A DNA stretch of 33,789 nucleotides from Welwitschia mirabilis (lineage: Eukaryota; Gnetophyta; Gnetopsida; Welwitschiales): positions 133,928,307 to 133,962,095 of the forward strand of contig JBOZIK010000001.1 of assembly GCA_051453625.1 (NCBI GenBank), written 5' to 3'. The notes beneath the pieces are model-generated. The model searched no databases. It was not told the DNA's origin and worked only from the letters and a program-made list of their open reading frames with translations. Position 1 is the first letter of the stretch. Every line of letters begins with the position of its first letter. Shown piece after piece: positions 10,446 to 21,276 of this stretch. The position numbers and the translations under genes are program-made.

Positions 10446-10935
10446 TGAGTTATGACATGTATGCCTTTTGGACTATGTAATGCTCCTAGTACTTTTCAAA
10501 TATCTATGCAAGGGATCTTTACAAATATGTTTGATGACTTTATGGAGGTATTCATAGATGATTTTTCTATATTAGGAGGTTCTTTTGATCAAACTCTTTT
10601 ATATCTTAAAAATATCCTCCATGGATGCATTTGAAAAAATCTTTTTTTATGCTTAATAAAGGAGTTATTCTTGAACATGTTGTTTCAAATAGGGATATAG
10701 AAATGGATCCTTTAAAAGTAAATGTAATAGAGAATCTAACTTTTCCTACTGATGTTAAATAACTTATATACATTTTGGGACATGCTAGTTTTTATAGCAG
10801 ATTTATTGAAGGATACTCTAAAGTTTACAAAATACTGTATAGTATTCTTGAAAAAGATACTTCTTTTATATGAAATGAATATTAACAACATAATTTCATT
10901 TCATTAAAATAAAAATTAGCAAAACATCTACTTTA
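10446..10935 (+). pseudogene. Ty3/gypsy reverse transcriptase, 5'-truncated (E1)
   Basis: Plus-strand RT fragment. The open frame 10,452-10,634 (60 codons) carries MPFGLCNAPSTFQ near residues 4-16 and the catalytic box VFIDDFSILG at about residues 33-42, with both aspartates kept. It continues as SFDQTLLYLKNIL, matching plant Ty3/gypsy RT. Further on, in changing frames, come the thumb/connection motifs ILGHASFYSRFIEGYSK and YSILEKDTSF (family: FLGHAGFYRRFIKDFSK, LLEKDxxF), with stops and frameshifts. The N-terminal third of RT, including the FLDGYSGYNQI motif, is absent: similarity begins abruptly at about 10,450. Normally RT copies element RNA in the particle; this copy cannot. Confidence 0.85.
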
Positions 10936-11345
10936 CAGAGGCCTAATTAGAGTTATGACTTTCAATTAATTATGAATGCTAGTCAATTTGCTCTTGGGTT
11001 GTACTTGGACAAAAAATAGATTAGAAAAATCATGATATAACTTACTTTAGAATAACTTTGAATTTTTCCCTAGTAAATTATTCAATTACAGAGATATACA
11101 TGCTGGCTATTGTATTCTCCTTAAAGAAGTTATATCATATTTAGTTAGTTTTTATACAGATGTACATAGTGATCATGTTGCCATTAAATATATGTTGTCA
11201 AAACCTCAATTAAATTCAAGGGTTATTTGCTGGATTCTACTTTTACACAAATTTGATTTGACAATTGTAGATAAAAAGGGAGTGTCAATTTAGTAGCTGA
11301 TTATTTATCCAAGTTACTTATGAGGTCTAAGATTTCAACGGATGA
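10936..11345 (+). pseudogene. RNase H domain remnant (E1)
   Basis: Continues E1 RT on the plus strand. FQLIMNASQFALGLYLDKK matches the FELMCDASDFAVGAVLGQ opening of plant Ty3/gypsy RNase H, but the catalytic Asp of DAS has become Asn. Later DHVAIKYMLSKPQLNSRVI and CWILLLHKFDLTIVDKKG match [37 protein letters not shown], and ADYLSKL follows one frame away. Stops and frameshifts separate the pieces. RNase H would degrade RNA in the RNA:DNA hybrid. Confidence 0.8.
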
Positions 11346-11399
11346 TTATTCATATGAATAATCTCTAGATAAAAGTATCTTTATCATTGAAATTTTCAA

Positions 11400-11903
11400 A
11401 TCCAATCAAGATCATTAGTACGTTGATATAGCTAATTATATTGTATATCATGAAAATCCACCATGTTGGACAACAAATGAAAGAAAACTATTTTTACATC
11501 AGATAAGTAAATACATTTGGATTCCACATTTCTTCTTTAAAAAATATACTAATCAGATCATCATAAAATTCATACTAGAATGGGAACAACATAAGATATT
11601 AGAAATATGTCAAAAAGTGTAGGAAGTGAAAATTTCGATGGCAAGAAGATAACAATTAAAATTCATCATGCTAATTTGTTTTGACCAACTATTTTTAAAA
11701 ATGCCAATGAAATTGTTAATGGATGTGATCAATGTCGATAAGTAGGAAAAATCAATCAAAAAGATCAAATGGTACTTTAACCAATAGTTGAATTTGCACC
11801 TTTTGGTTATTGAGAAATTGATTTTATTAGTCTAATTGATTCTCCGTTCTTTTAAAAATCTTATATTATGATGGTTGTAGATTATATGTTTAAGTGGGTG
11901 AAC
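11400..11903 (+). pseudogene. Integrase, N-terminal part, interrupted by E2 (E1)
   Basis: Plus strand, several frames. IANYIVYHENPPCWTTNERK and YIWIPHFFFKKYTNQII match the plant Ty3/gypsy stretch before integrase. The zinc-binding region follows as DGKKITIKIHHANLF and CDQCR.VGKINQKDQM. The core begins EIDFISLIDSPF (family GIDFMGPFPSSF), with the first catalytic Asp kept, and VVDYMFKWV. Right after this KWV motif the similarity ends, because the left LTR of E2 starts. The rest of integrase is found at 25,417-26,260. Confidence 0.8.
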
Positions 11904-13690
11904 AAAGTAAAAACTCAATTTTTAAAATAAGGAGATCATGTTATACGCCTTCACAAAAATAAATGCATACTTAACATGATAATTCAACTTAGGAAAAGAA
12001 AATTAAGTATAAAAAGTTCAAATTATATCATAAAGAAATCTCCTAAGTCAAATTGCATATATAGTGGAAGTCCACGAGTATCAAACCAATAGAAAAATTG
12101 ACATGAATTCATATGGAAATATTAACATTTCCTTATGAAATTATCACTTCATATGATAAAGAAACTATTCCTCTTAAGTAACATACAACTAATTAAACAC
12201 ACATGACTTAAAATAATCATGGAAAACTACATGTATAAAAGCATAATTTCATAAGATCTGAAAAGGGAAATACAGTAAAATAAGAAGAAGTAAACTTTTA
12301 TGAATATTCAGAAGATTCTAAAGACTATTTATAATTCCTATCAATAAGAAAAGGAATTTAAATAGTCAAATTTACCTAAGTCATTTTCATATATAAAAAT
12401 AATTTTTCTTGAAAAGTTGACTATTTGAATTCATATCATATGGCGTAATTAGGTAATTCAAATATCTTATTCCATTATATGTAAAATTTATATCAATTAA
12501 GAATAAAAATATAACACTTAAAATTGACTAAGCAAACTATTCAATAATAACAAGATTTTGGCTAAATTGTGATACATTTGACTTGAAAGATAACTCTTTA
12601 TTAAGCACAAAATGAATTATAAAAGCATTGAAATATCAAAAGCAGGATTCAAGCTAATATGAAATTGATAAAACTAGCATAGAAATGTTCATTAAATTAA
12701 GGTAATCCTTAATTAATTTCAAGCTATTTTGACTGATAAAAAGGAAAGAAATGAAGAAGAAAGAGAAAAGGGAGAGAGAAAATTTAGAAGAATGGACTTA
12801 GAAAATCTCAAAACCTTTAAAATACTTAGAATATTTCATAAGACGATTTTTTATAACAAAAGATCTAAGATTAAGTAGAACTGATTACAATCGATAAAAA
12901 ATAGTACATCCAGAAAAAACTGCAAAATTATAGTCAATCCTATTTTGATCGAAAATATTAAGAAAACTACAAAACTTGAAAAAGTGGATTTCGTATTGAA
13001 AACTTAGTCATAAGATAATACAAGATAGAATCTTGAATTTTTGAAAAACATTAAAAATAATTGATAAATTTACTATGCAAAATTAGGGAAAAAAATAAGA
13101 TTTGATATCTTAGAGAGTTTTCTAAGTAAAATTGCAACTATGAGCAAAACAGGCCAAAAATAGGGTTTTAGAAGCTGCATTAAAATCCTAACTTCTTGAT
13201 GAATAGAGTTTATAAATCATAAGAGAAAGCTACTAATAGAGGTTTAGATCCATTAGAGTGGTGAAGAAAGAGTTATGGCCAAAACAAGTAATAAACTTTA
13301 TTATTCTACTTTGATTTTTAGAAGAAAAGATAGAAGAGAGAATAATTCATGCAAAAAGAAATAATTTTAATTTCAGAAAAAACATAAATAACATATTTAC
13401 AGACCAATCTACTATCATTGGAAAGAAGAAAATAGAAATTCATGATCTATTTCCTTAGTAAAAGGGTGGAATCGTGAGAAATATACTAGGAAATCCAAAG
13501 AATGGAGGAAAGAAGAGAGACAAAGAATAAAACACATGATTTCTTTTGAAAAGGATGACCAAACATGTAAAATTTCAAATTTTTATGATAGTTACTACTT
13601 GTTCAATAATTTAATTAGCACTAGTTATGCTACTAGCCATAAGAAATCTAATTAAATCAAAAGAAAATCATGATATAAATACCTATTTAA
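11904..13690 (-). repeat. 3' LTR of E2, left segment
   Basis: Matches 22,421-24,295 in the same orientation over its length, with many substitutions and small indels. The longest identical run noticed is 31 bases (12,187-12,217 against 22,704-22,734). The outer end should be TG but reads AA (AAAGTAAAAACTC against TGAGTTGAAACTT in the other LTR), so the terminus has mutated. A non-coding A-rich sequence; the match is interrupted at 13,691 by the fold-back element and resumes at 16,078. The two segments together give about 2,890 bases. Confidence 0.85.
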
Positions 13691-13800
13691 GAGATTTTTT
13701 TGTTTCTCATAAATAATGGATTAGTTCTAATGTTATGAGATGATAGGTGACTTTGGTGATTTGATAGCAATTTAAATGAGTTTAAGCTAAACCTAATGAC

Positions 13801-14055
13801 TTGACTTGGTTTGACTAAAGTTGATTGAATTTGACTATGTTTGACTGTGTTTGACTAACTTGGACTTACATTGACTGATATCATTTGACTCATTTTGACT
13901 GACTTTGACTGTCGTTTTGATTGTTTAACTAGGTTTGGATGTTGTGTTTTGATAGAATTTAACTGTGCTTTGACAATTTGATTAGGTTTGACTAATTTTG
14001 AATACTTTGACTAGTTTGACTAACTTTGATTGTTATGGTTTGATTGAATTTGACT
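13801..14055 (+). repeat. TTTGACT minisatellite, left arm
   Basis: About fourteen TTGAC cores in 255 bases, spaced roughly 8-30 bases apart, in variants such as GTTTGACTAA, ATTTGACTGT and CTTTGACTAG. TTGAC followed by C or T is the W-box core bound by WRKY factors. Whether the array binds them is untested. Confidence 0.75.
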
Positions 14056-14335
14056 AAGATTAACTATTTTAGTCTGATGTCGTAATATTTTCATGTGATT
14101 TTATGTTTAAAAGGTTTACCTATGGTGAAAATTTAAATGCAGAAAAAATAAGTCCTAATCCAAGAAAACATATTTTTTTTTCAGAATCTAAAAATTTTTG
14201 TTATTTGTTTTTTTTTTTTTTTTTTTTTGGTTTGATAGAAATTTCAATTAAAAATCTAAAACTTGAATAAAGAATAAATCTCAAATATGATTTTACAAAA
14301 ATAAAAGAGTTTTTTTTGTTTTTTTAAAATAAAAA

Positions 14336-14735
14336 ATGCAATATTTTCCTAAGTTTTTTTTTGGTGTTTTTTTAAAGGTTTCTTTTATTCTTTTCTTAAA
14401 AAAAGTGTTTTTTAACTTTGCAAGACAAAAGAAAATCCTTTTAAAAGTAAACTAAAATAAAATAAACTAAAAATAAAAAACTTTGTTCTTTTTTTATTTT
14501 TGGTTTTAAAAAAAAAGAAAATCCTTTTAAAAATAAATGAAGAATGACAATATGAAAAATAAAATAAACTTGGTTCTCCCATTCCTTTTTTTTATTTTGA
14601 TTGATTATTCTTTTTTGAAGCACTGCCTCTTCTCCTCCTTTTTATGCAGCTTTGCTCTTCGTTCTTCCCCTCTGCGCTTCCTTTTGGTCCCTTTCTCCCA
14701 CGTTGCTATGCCTGCCAGTGCTTCCCTTTCTTTCC
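14336..14735. other. Low-complexity centre of the fold-back element
   Basis: A/T-rich with poly-T and poly-A runs, including two similar AAAATCCTTTTAAAA segments near 14,431 and 14,519. It ends in a pyrimidine-rich, more GC-containing patch (14,620-14,735) that reads into a gap. Open frames here cross the N run or are pure low complexity. No coding evidence. Confidence 0.5.
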
Positions 14736-14835
14736 NNNNNNNNNNNNNNNNNNNNNNNNNNNNNNNNNNNNNNNNNNNNNNNNNNNNNNNNNNNNNNNNN
14801 NNNNNNNNNNNNNNNNNNNNNNNNNNNNNNNNNNN
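14736..14835. other. Assembly gap, 100 N
   Basis: Fixed-length 100-N gap inside the fold-back element. Its flanks are not duplicates of one another. Confidence 0.95.
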
Positions 14836-15488
14836 TATTTCAATATAATGTTGTAATATTTTCGTGCGATTTAGGCCTAAAAAGTTTTACCTATAGCAAA
14901 AATTTAAAAGCATAAAAATGAGTTCTAAAAGAAAAATTTTAGAACTTAATAATAATAATTAAAATCTAACAAAACATTTTTTTTAAGAATAGAAGGATTT
15001 TTCTGATTTTTGTTTTTGGTTTTAAAAGAAATTTTAATAATGCCTAAACTAGGGGAAAAAAAGACTAAGTTTTAAATATGATTTCAAAAATACTAAAAAA
15101 GTTTTTTTTCTTTTTTCTTTTTTTCTTTTAAGAGTTTTATTTTAAAGCTATTAACTAGGACTAGTCTTATATTTACAAAAAAAAAAAAAAATTCTTCCAT
15201 TTTTTTTAATTTTGGAAAAAACCTTTTTTAATATTTTTAAAATCATATTTAGAACTTAGTCTTTTTTTCCTAGTTTAGGCATTATTAAAATTTCTCTTAA
15301 AACTAAAAACAAAAATCATAAAAATCCTTATATTCTAAAACAAAAATGTTTTGTTAGATTTTTATTATTATTATTATTAAGTCCTAAACTTCTCCTTTTA
15401 GAACTAATTTTTATGCTTTTAAATTTTTGCTATAGGTAAAACTTTTTAGGACTAAATCACACAAAAATATTACAACATCAGACTGAAA
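14836..15488. repeat. Near-palindrome, about 275-bp arms
   Basis: Bases 14,836-15,110 are the near-exact reverse complement of 15,210-15,488, with a spacer of about 100 bases of T- and A-runs. Easy anchors are TAGTTTAGGCATTATTAAAA on the right (15,270s) and its complement at about 15,034-15,053, and the AATAATAATAATTAAAATC / TTATTATTATTATT pair. The left arm also resembles 14,056-14,330 in direct orientation, so three copies of this inner segment exist. Confidence 0.8.
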
Positions 15489-15735
15489 TAGTCAAACTTA
15501 GTCAACTTCAATCAAACTATAACAGTCAAAGTTAGTCAAACTAGTTAAAGTTAGTCAAAACCAGTCAAACCTAGTTAAACGGTCAAAACGACAGTGAAAG
15601 TCAGTCAAAATGAGTCAAATAACCTCAGTCAACATAAGTCCAAGTTAGTCAAACATAGTCAAATTTAGTCAACTTCAGTCAAACCAGGTCAAGTCATTAG
15701 GTTTAGCTTAAACTCATTTAAATCACTGTCAAACC
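15487..15735 (-). repeat. TTTGACT minisatellite, right arm
   Basis: Inverted counterpart of the left-arm array. On the plus strand about sixteen GTCAA cores appear in units such as TAGTCAAACT. The unit order near the outer end parallels the left arm, as expected for long inverted repeats. Confidence 0.75.
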
Positions 15736-16074
15736 ACCAAAGTCACCTATCATCGTGTAACATTAGAACTAATCCACCATTTATGAGAAACAATAAATNN
15801 NNNNNNNNNNNNNNNNNNNNNNNNNNNNNNNNNNNNNNNNNNNNNNNNNNNNNNNNNNNNNNNNNNNNNNNNNNNNNNNNNNNNNNNNNNNNNNNNNNCA
15901 TAAGTCCAAGTTAGTCAAACACAATCAAACATAGTCAAATTTAGTCAACTTCAGTCAAACCAAGTCAAGTCATTAGGTTTAGCTTAAACTCATTTAAATC
16001 ACTATCAAACCACCAAATTCACCTATCATTGTGTAACATTAAAACTAATTCACCATTTATGAGAAACAAAAAAT
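15633..16074. repeat. Duplicated contig ends around the 100-N gap at 15,799-15,898
   Basis: 15,633-15,798 (166 bases) recurs as 15,899-16,074 (176 bases) directly across a 100-N gap, with a 10-base indel near the start and a few substitutions. This looks like two overlapping or allelic contig ends rather than a real tandem repeat, so the right arm of the fold-back element is probably shorter than it appears. Confidence 0.8.
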
Positions 16075-16077
16075 ATC

Positions 16078-17182
16078 ATAAACAATACCTAAATTAAGTA
16101 ATTAAAAGCATGAAAAACATAAAGAAAAAAACACTCATTTATTTTATATGAACCTCTAGCCATTTCAATTAGTCTTTCATCGAATTTCTTGCAACATTTG
16201 ATGCCTTCTTCTCCTTTTGTACTACTTGATCACGCACACTTCACCACCCCTATAATGCCCTCTGTATGGATGGAAATGAAAGAAAAGATGATATAAAATA
16301 GGATATGAAAGGATTTAGAATGCTTAAAATAGATTCGGATGATAGCAAAGGATGAAAATAAGGAATTTATAAGGTTTCCAAAGTTGATGTAACGAGAAGT
16401 TCAACTTGAAAATGAACAAAAATGAGAGAAAAATGGTAGAGAATCTCCTTCTAATGTTTAAGAATGGAAACATTAGCATCATATGGAATAATAATGATGT
16501 GATATGCATTTAAGCACCATCTTTATAGGAATACTAGGGTTGGTTATAGGCCAAGAAGTTTCCAAAACCACCACAAATTTGCATGTGATTTATGAGTTTG
16601 AGGCAAAACTGTCACATGGTGTTGCAACTTCATCTTACTCTTAGAATTGGTGCTACAGCCTCATAGGTACTTTTACAAATAACTATGTAAATTCCAAAAG
16701 TACAATTTAATATGATTTTATTTTTAAGGCTTATAATACATGAATTCATCAAATTAGATTGAGAAATAACTATAAATATACAAAGTATAGCTTCCAGAAT
16801 GTAATTTTCTAAGGCACTGATGTCTTAAAAGGCTCTGATGTCATTCAATGTCATGCATCTAGTGTTAGAATGCATTAGAATCATTACATGAGCAATAGAA
16901 TGGTATATGATGATGAAAAAGGGACTATGAATCATTTATAGAGCTTCTATGTTGAAGTAGTCATTCATGATCTGCTTTTTCACCTTCAATCTCGATCACT
17001 CAATTATAAGCATTGTAAAGAGCCTCAAACTGGATCATAGTATATTATTTTAAGCTTAGTGAATGATCAAATTCTTTATCACATAAAAAGGATAAAGTAT
17101 CTCTAAATGTAGTATTAAAGTTCAAAAAGTAATGCAAACTATTGACTGTCAATACTTTATTTTTTCCAGAATTTAGGCTTCA
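16078..17182 (-). repeat. 3' LTR of E2, right segment
   Basis: Resumes the LTR after the fold-back insertion and matches 24,296-25,416. Shared anchors are CTTCACCACCCCTATAATGC (16,240s; CTCACCACCCCTACAATGC in the other copy), GGTTTCCAAAGTTGAT, GTCATGCATCTAGTGTTAGA and CACCTTCAATCTCGATC. It ends in ...GGCTTCA, a proper CA end, at 17,182. On the element strand this is the LTR start TGAAGCC, directly downstream of the polypurine tract. The open frame at 16,324-16,509 corresponds to a decayed frame in the other LTR and is not a recognised gene. Confidence 0.85.
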
Positions 17183-17192
17183 TCACTTCCCC
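17183..17192 (-). other. Polypurine tract of E2
   Basis: The minus strand reads GGGGAAGTGA immediately before the 3' LTR start TGAAGCC. This is the standard position and composition of the purine primer for plus-strand DNA synthesis in plant Ty3/gypsy elements. Confidence 0.7.
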
Positions 17193-17985
17193 AACTAGTC
17201 TCCTTGTATGTCTCATGCAATTGATAATGATAAGAGGAATAAATCCCACTAATAATCAAGATGTTAATCTACATGAGGTGGTATTAGACATATTATTAGA
17301 ATATCTAATGACATTCATTATTTACCTAATGGTGAGGAATTACATCATTTACCAAGCATTAGGAATTGATAATTGAGATGTCTATAGCTTAAATGGATGA
17401 TTCTAAATCTCAATGTTACTTCTATAGGAAATAATAAAATAATTCAAATACATTAGAAACTTCAACATTTTATTCATGAATCTAAAAATTAAGGCTAAAA
17501 TTTTTATTAATCTTCATTCAATTATAAAAACAAAAAAATGTGGATACAAGTTAGATATAATAAAAGCATGCCCATAATATCATATTATATGACAGTATTA
17601 CATGAGAAAGTGAATCTTGCATATTTTACACATGAAATACATACACTATTACATGAAAGTGATTAAGCATTAAATATCAAATATTAATAAAGACAGAGGT
17701 TTAAAACTTAAGAAACAACTAGTTATACCCTCCAACTTAAATGAAAAATAGGATTTTAAGGTGAAAAATACATAGCTTGGTTACAATTTATTAAAATAAA
17801 AATAAAAAAATAAAACTAAAAATCAAAAGTTGAAAATATTTTTGGATGAATACTTTTGAAAAACAAATAGAAGTAGGTCCTCCTTAAAGCTTGTATCCCT
17901 TCTGAATATGATTACATAAGATCCATAGCTCTTGTTTCATCATTTAAAAAATACCAATATTTTTCAGTTTTAAGAAAAATAAATA
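17193..17985 (-). other. 3' untranslated region of E2
   Basis: About 800 bases lie between the integrase end and the polypurine tract. No coding frame is recognisable and no envelope-like ORF is visible. The sequence is A-rich. Confidence 0.5.
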
Positions 17986-19365
17986 AAATAAAATGTACCA
18001 TCTTTTGATTTTTAGATTTTATCACATGTACATCCAAAAGATGAATTAAAATAGATCTTAAATCCATTTAAATTTTAGTAATTAAATTAGTTGAGTCTAA
18101 ATTCATTTACTTATTGAACATAACCAGTTTTGGGATATTGAATGCCAATAGTACCAAAAGAAAATAAATGAATAGCAACAAATTGATCTTCCCATTTAGA
18201 TATTAACTTTTCATAAAATAATAAAAATAATAATTAAAAATAAAACTTAATTGCCTAAATGAAGTTTTTTAATAAGAATGATCTAATCATAATAATATTT
18301 CATTTATGTTTTTAGCAAGAACTTAGTTATCATAGGCACTGAATCTTATTTCATCTAATTCATTCAAATATGTGTTTAGTGCATTTTTCAAAATGAAGAT
18401 TAAGTTTATGAATAGCAACAAAATCTTAATGTTCTATCTTAATAGGGATAAAACATTGTTTACCATGATTAAGTTTGAAATAAGTCATACTAATAGGAGT
18501 CTTAAAAGTTGTACAATAAGTCCATGATGCATCAGACAGTTTTAGTGACTAGTCTTTTCTATTAGCACTAACTGTTTTTTAAAGAATTCTAATAAGCTCA
18601 CAATTAGTTACTTTAGCTTCCCCCATTTATTTGAGAATGATAGGTAGTAGCTACTTTACGTTTAATACCACATTTAAGCATAAGTTTTCTAAAATTTATT
18701 TAGAAAATGGATTCCTTGATTAGTAATGATTATATTAGGATGACAAAATTGGGATGTAACATAATCTTTAAGGAATCTAAAAATAGTCTTAACATCAAAA
18801 TCTTTATAGGNNNNNNNNNNNNNNNNNNNNNNNNNNNNNNNNNNNNNNNNNNNNNNNNNNNNNNNNNNNNNNNNNNNNNNNNNNNNNNNNNNNNNNNNNN
18901 NNNNNNNNNNTTATATTAGGATGACAAAATTGGGATATAACATAATCTTTAAGGAATCTAAAAATAGTCTTAACATCAAAGTCTTTATAGGATTTGGCTT
19001 ATACCCATTTAGGAACATAATTCACATAAAAAAGAATATAAACATTACAAAAGAAGAGGGGAAATGGTCCAACAAAACGTATACCTCAAACATGAAAAGA
19101 TTTACAAGAAATGATAAGTTTAAGAGGCATTTCATTTGACCTACTAATGTTACCTATTCTTTGGTATTTATTATATGATTTACAAAATTCATTATCATAA
19201 TTAAAAAGAGTAGGTCAAAAGAAGCCATCATTTAAAACTTTAGATGTAGTTTCTTTCCACTAAAATGATCATCATAAGCACCACTATGATAAAATTCTAA
19301 TATTTTCATCATTTAATTTTTATATACACAACTTTAAAAGAGTAGTCAACACACTATTTGAATAA
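17986..19365 (-). pseudogene. Integrase of E2, all three catalytic residues replaced
   Basis: Minus-strand integrase read through stops and frameshifts, otherwise nearly full length. The zinc-binding part is HFSGKKTTSKVLNDGFF, then FCKSYNKYQRIGNISR. The catalytic core has GIRFVGPFPLFF where the family has GIDFMGPFP (D to R), TNQGIHF for SDQGTHF (D to N), and GEAKVTNCELIRIL for GQVEVSNRELKRIL (E to K). The C-terminal part reads NRKD.SLKLSDASWTYCTTF, and later AIHLFSFGTIGIQYPKTGY (family GPFVVTxVFPYGAVEIxNPKTG). A 100-N gap with duplicated flanks sits in the core. In a live element integrase inserts the cDNA; this copy cannot. Confidence 0.85.
18730..18991. repeat. Duplicated contig ends around the 100-N gap at 18,811-18,910
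   Basis: 81 bases before the gap (18,730-18,810) recur after it (18,911-18,991) with two substitutions. Both encode the same integrase segment (DYVISQFCHPNI on the minus strand). A real duplication would repeat part of the integrase core, so an assembly artefact is more likely. Confidence 0.85.
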
Positions 19366-19960
19366 AAGAGGCAGTTCCCATGAAAATTTATGTTATTGAG
19401 GTAGAATCTTGTTTTAATCATAATAAGACACATTACTAGGAAGTTTATCATAGGATTTAAAGTTTTTAATATTAGCATACTGAGGCAAAAAATTCATAAC
19501 AAATAAATTTTCATTAATTTAAAATAAATCAGTAGGTAAGAAAAGAAGAGATAAATGATCAAAACTAGGTTTTCAGTTCTCGATCTATCTTTATTTATAA
19601 TATCAAATTCTTACATAAGTAAAGCCCAATGAATAAGATAAGGTTTAGTTAGGGGCTTATTTGGAATGTATTTTAAAGTAGCATGATCAGTTAAGATAAT
19701 TATAGGATAACAAATAAAATAGTGGTTAAGTTGTTAAAGAGAAAAAATAACAACTAACATCTCCTTTTCAGTAGTAGAATAATTAAGTTATACATCATTC
19801 AAGGTCTTATTAGCATAGGAGATGATAAAGGATTCATTCCTAATAGTTTGACTTAAGATTGCACCTATTGTAAATTCATTTATATTAGTCATAACTTCAA
19901 AAGAATAGTATCAATTATGATATTGAAGCATAGGTTAAGATGATAAAAGTTCTTTAAGTT
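19366..19960 (-). pseudogene. RNase H domain of E2
   Basis: Minus strand. MTNINEFTIGAILSQ corresponds to MCDASDFAVGAVLGQ with the catalytic Asp changed to Asn. [28 protein letters not shown] and LTDHATLKYIPNKPLTKP follow the family order ([41 protein letters not shown]). Several Trp and Gln codons are now stops. It directly follows RT and precedes integrase, as in all Ty3/gypsy elements. Confidence 0.85.
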
Positions 19961-20960
19961 TTTGAAATGCAAGTTCATATTCAGGTGTTTAAGAAAAAGA
20001 TGCATTTTTCAAAAGCAATTCAGGCAAACATTTATTAAGAGAACTAAAAGATCAAATGAAATGATGATAGAAACCATTATATCCTATAAAAGATATTATA
20101 TCTTTAATAGAAGTATGAGTAGGAAGAGAATGAATGATATCAATACTAATAGGATCTACTTCTTTTCCTTCTTTAAAAATAATATTGCTAAGAACAATGT
20201 CTTTAGTGATAATGAAGTAACTTTTCTTCCAACATGTTTAAAATTATAATCAATAAAATGATTTAAAATTAACTTCAAATGATACATTATTTGATAAAAG
20301 AATTATCATAGAGGGAAAAAACCATCCATAAAGATTTATAAATAAATTCAGTAAAATTACTAGTCATACATCTTTGAAGAGTTGCAAGAGTAGTTTATAA
20401 ATCAAAAGGCATGCAATGATATGCAAAAGTTTAAAATAAATAAGTAAAAGTATTTTTTCCTCTTAATCTTATAGAGCTATAGTAATTTGATTATAATCAC
20501 TATATCCATCCAAAAAATAATAATAATAATATCTAAGAAGTTTATTAAGAATTAAAATCAATGAAAGGAACAAAAGAATGATCTTTCTCAGTGTGATTAT
20601 TAAGAGCATAAAAATCAATACAAATTCATCACTTACTATTCTTCTTTGGGATAACTTATAAAGGACTTACTCATTTACTATCTACAATGGAGTAAATAGT
20701 ATCAAATTTCTAAAGTTTCATAATTTTGTTTTTATAATATCCTTAAGCTTTGAATTTAGCTTACACTGACGAGGATGAATAGGTTTGATATCAGGTCACA
20801 CCATCTACCTCATGATAAAGCCAAGCAAAATCTAAAGAATGTTTAAGAAATAAATCAGTAAGATCTTTTTCTTCAAAGGAAGTAAGATGAGCACTAATGA
20901 TAATAGGTTTAGATTGATTACTACCCAGAAATATGTACTTTAAATAATTAGAGACAGGTA
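19961..20960 (-). pseudogene. Reverse transcriptase of E2, YxDD-equivalent broken
   Basis: Minus-strand RT in several frames. PLVDSKWVSPL.VIPKKNSK and ICIDFYALNNHTEKDHSF match the palm/finger opening. Motif A reads FLDGYSDYNQITIAL with its Asp kept (about 20,470-20,510). TFAYHCMPFDL and TTLATLQRCM match TFAYRRMPFGLCNAPATFQRCM. The catalytic box reads FMDGFF near 20,315-20,332 where FMDDF is expected, so the second Asp of the pair is lost. The thumb lies toward 19,961. Open frames on the plus strand here are shadows. Confidence 0.85.
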
Positions 20961-21276
20961 TTAAATTATAATTAGTAATGCTATTAGCTGTAATAACATC
21001 ATTTAAAGAAAAAAATTATTTTTATTTCTTTAAAAAATAATTAAATCTTTAAAATAAATACATTCAATAAGAATACCAATTTAATTTGAAACTAAATAAT
21101 ATGTAATAAGCAATTCATATTTAGCATCCAAACAAAGCATATCATTCAAAATTAAAAGTAAATTATCACTTACAAGTTGTATTTCAGGCAAAGATAAATG
21201 TTGATTTAATTTAATATCCTTTTTCTTTTAATTAGAAAATAAATTTAAGGTAATGAAATATTTCCAAAAATAATTT
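20961..21276 (-). pseudogene. Protease-to-RT linker of E2
   Basis: Connects the protease open frame to the RT remnant on the minus strand. It is A/T-rich with stops; no motif could be fixed. It is included in the E2 polyprotein by position. Confidence 0.4.

Larger units (their letters stand above)
13691..16077. mobile_element. Fold-back element with TTGAC-rich arms inside the E2 LTR
   Basis: This interval is absent from the other E2 LTR, so it is an insertion. Its ends are inverted: left GAGATTTTTTTGTTTCTCAT, right (reverse complement) GATATTTTTTGTTTCTCAT. Behind each end lies an inverted arm: ATAAATGG, AACTAAT-type words, then a minisatellite of TTTGACT-like units, then an A/T-rich inner segment. 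The flanks AATACCTATTTAA (13,678-13,690) and AATACCTAAATTAA (16,084-16,097) look like a target duplication, and the empty site in the other LTR reads AATGCATTAATCAA. No transposase frame is present, so it would be non-autonomous. The termini resemble Mutator-like or fold-back elements, but the superfamily is uncertain. Two 100-N gaps lie inside. Confidence 0.7.

Noticed and set aside
14537-14915. Overlapping plus-strand open frames rich in Ser, Leu and Phe
   Set aside because: They read a pyrimidine-rich patch and run through a 100-N gap; no motif, and three frames are open at once, as expected for low complexity.
13801-15735. Possible CRISPR-like or satellite array of TTTGACT units
   Set aside because: Units are short, irregular and without constant-length spacers, and the two arrays are inverted copies in an element with terminal inverted repeats.
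18707-19139. Repeated plus-strand frames containing LNIK and IIFKESKNS
   Set aside because: They are the antisense shadow of E2 integrase, doubled by the duplicated contig ends at the 18,811 gap.
19962-20249. Plus-strand open frame of 95 codons
   Set aside because: It lies opposite the E2 reverse transcriptase, whose minus-strand reading has clear family motifs; the plus frame has none.
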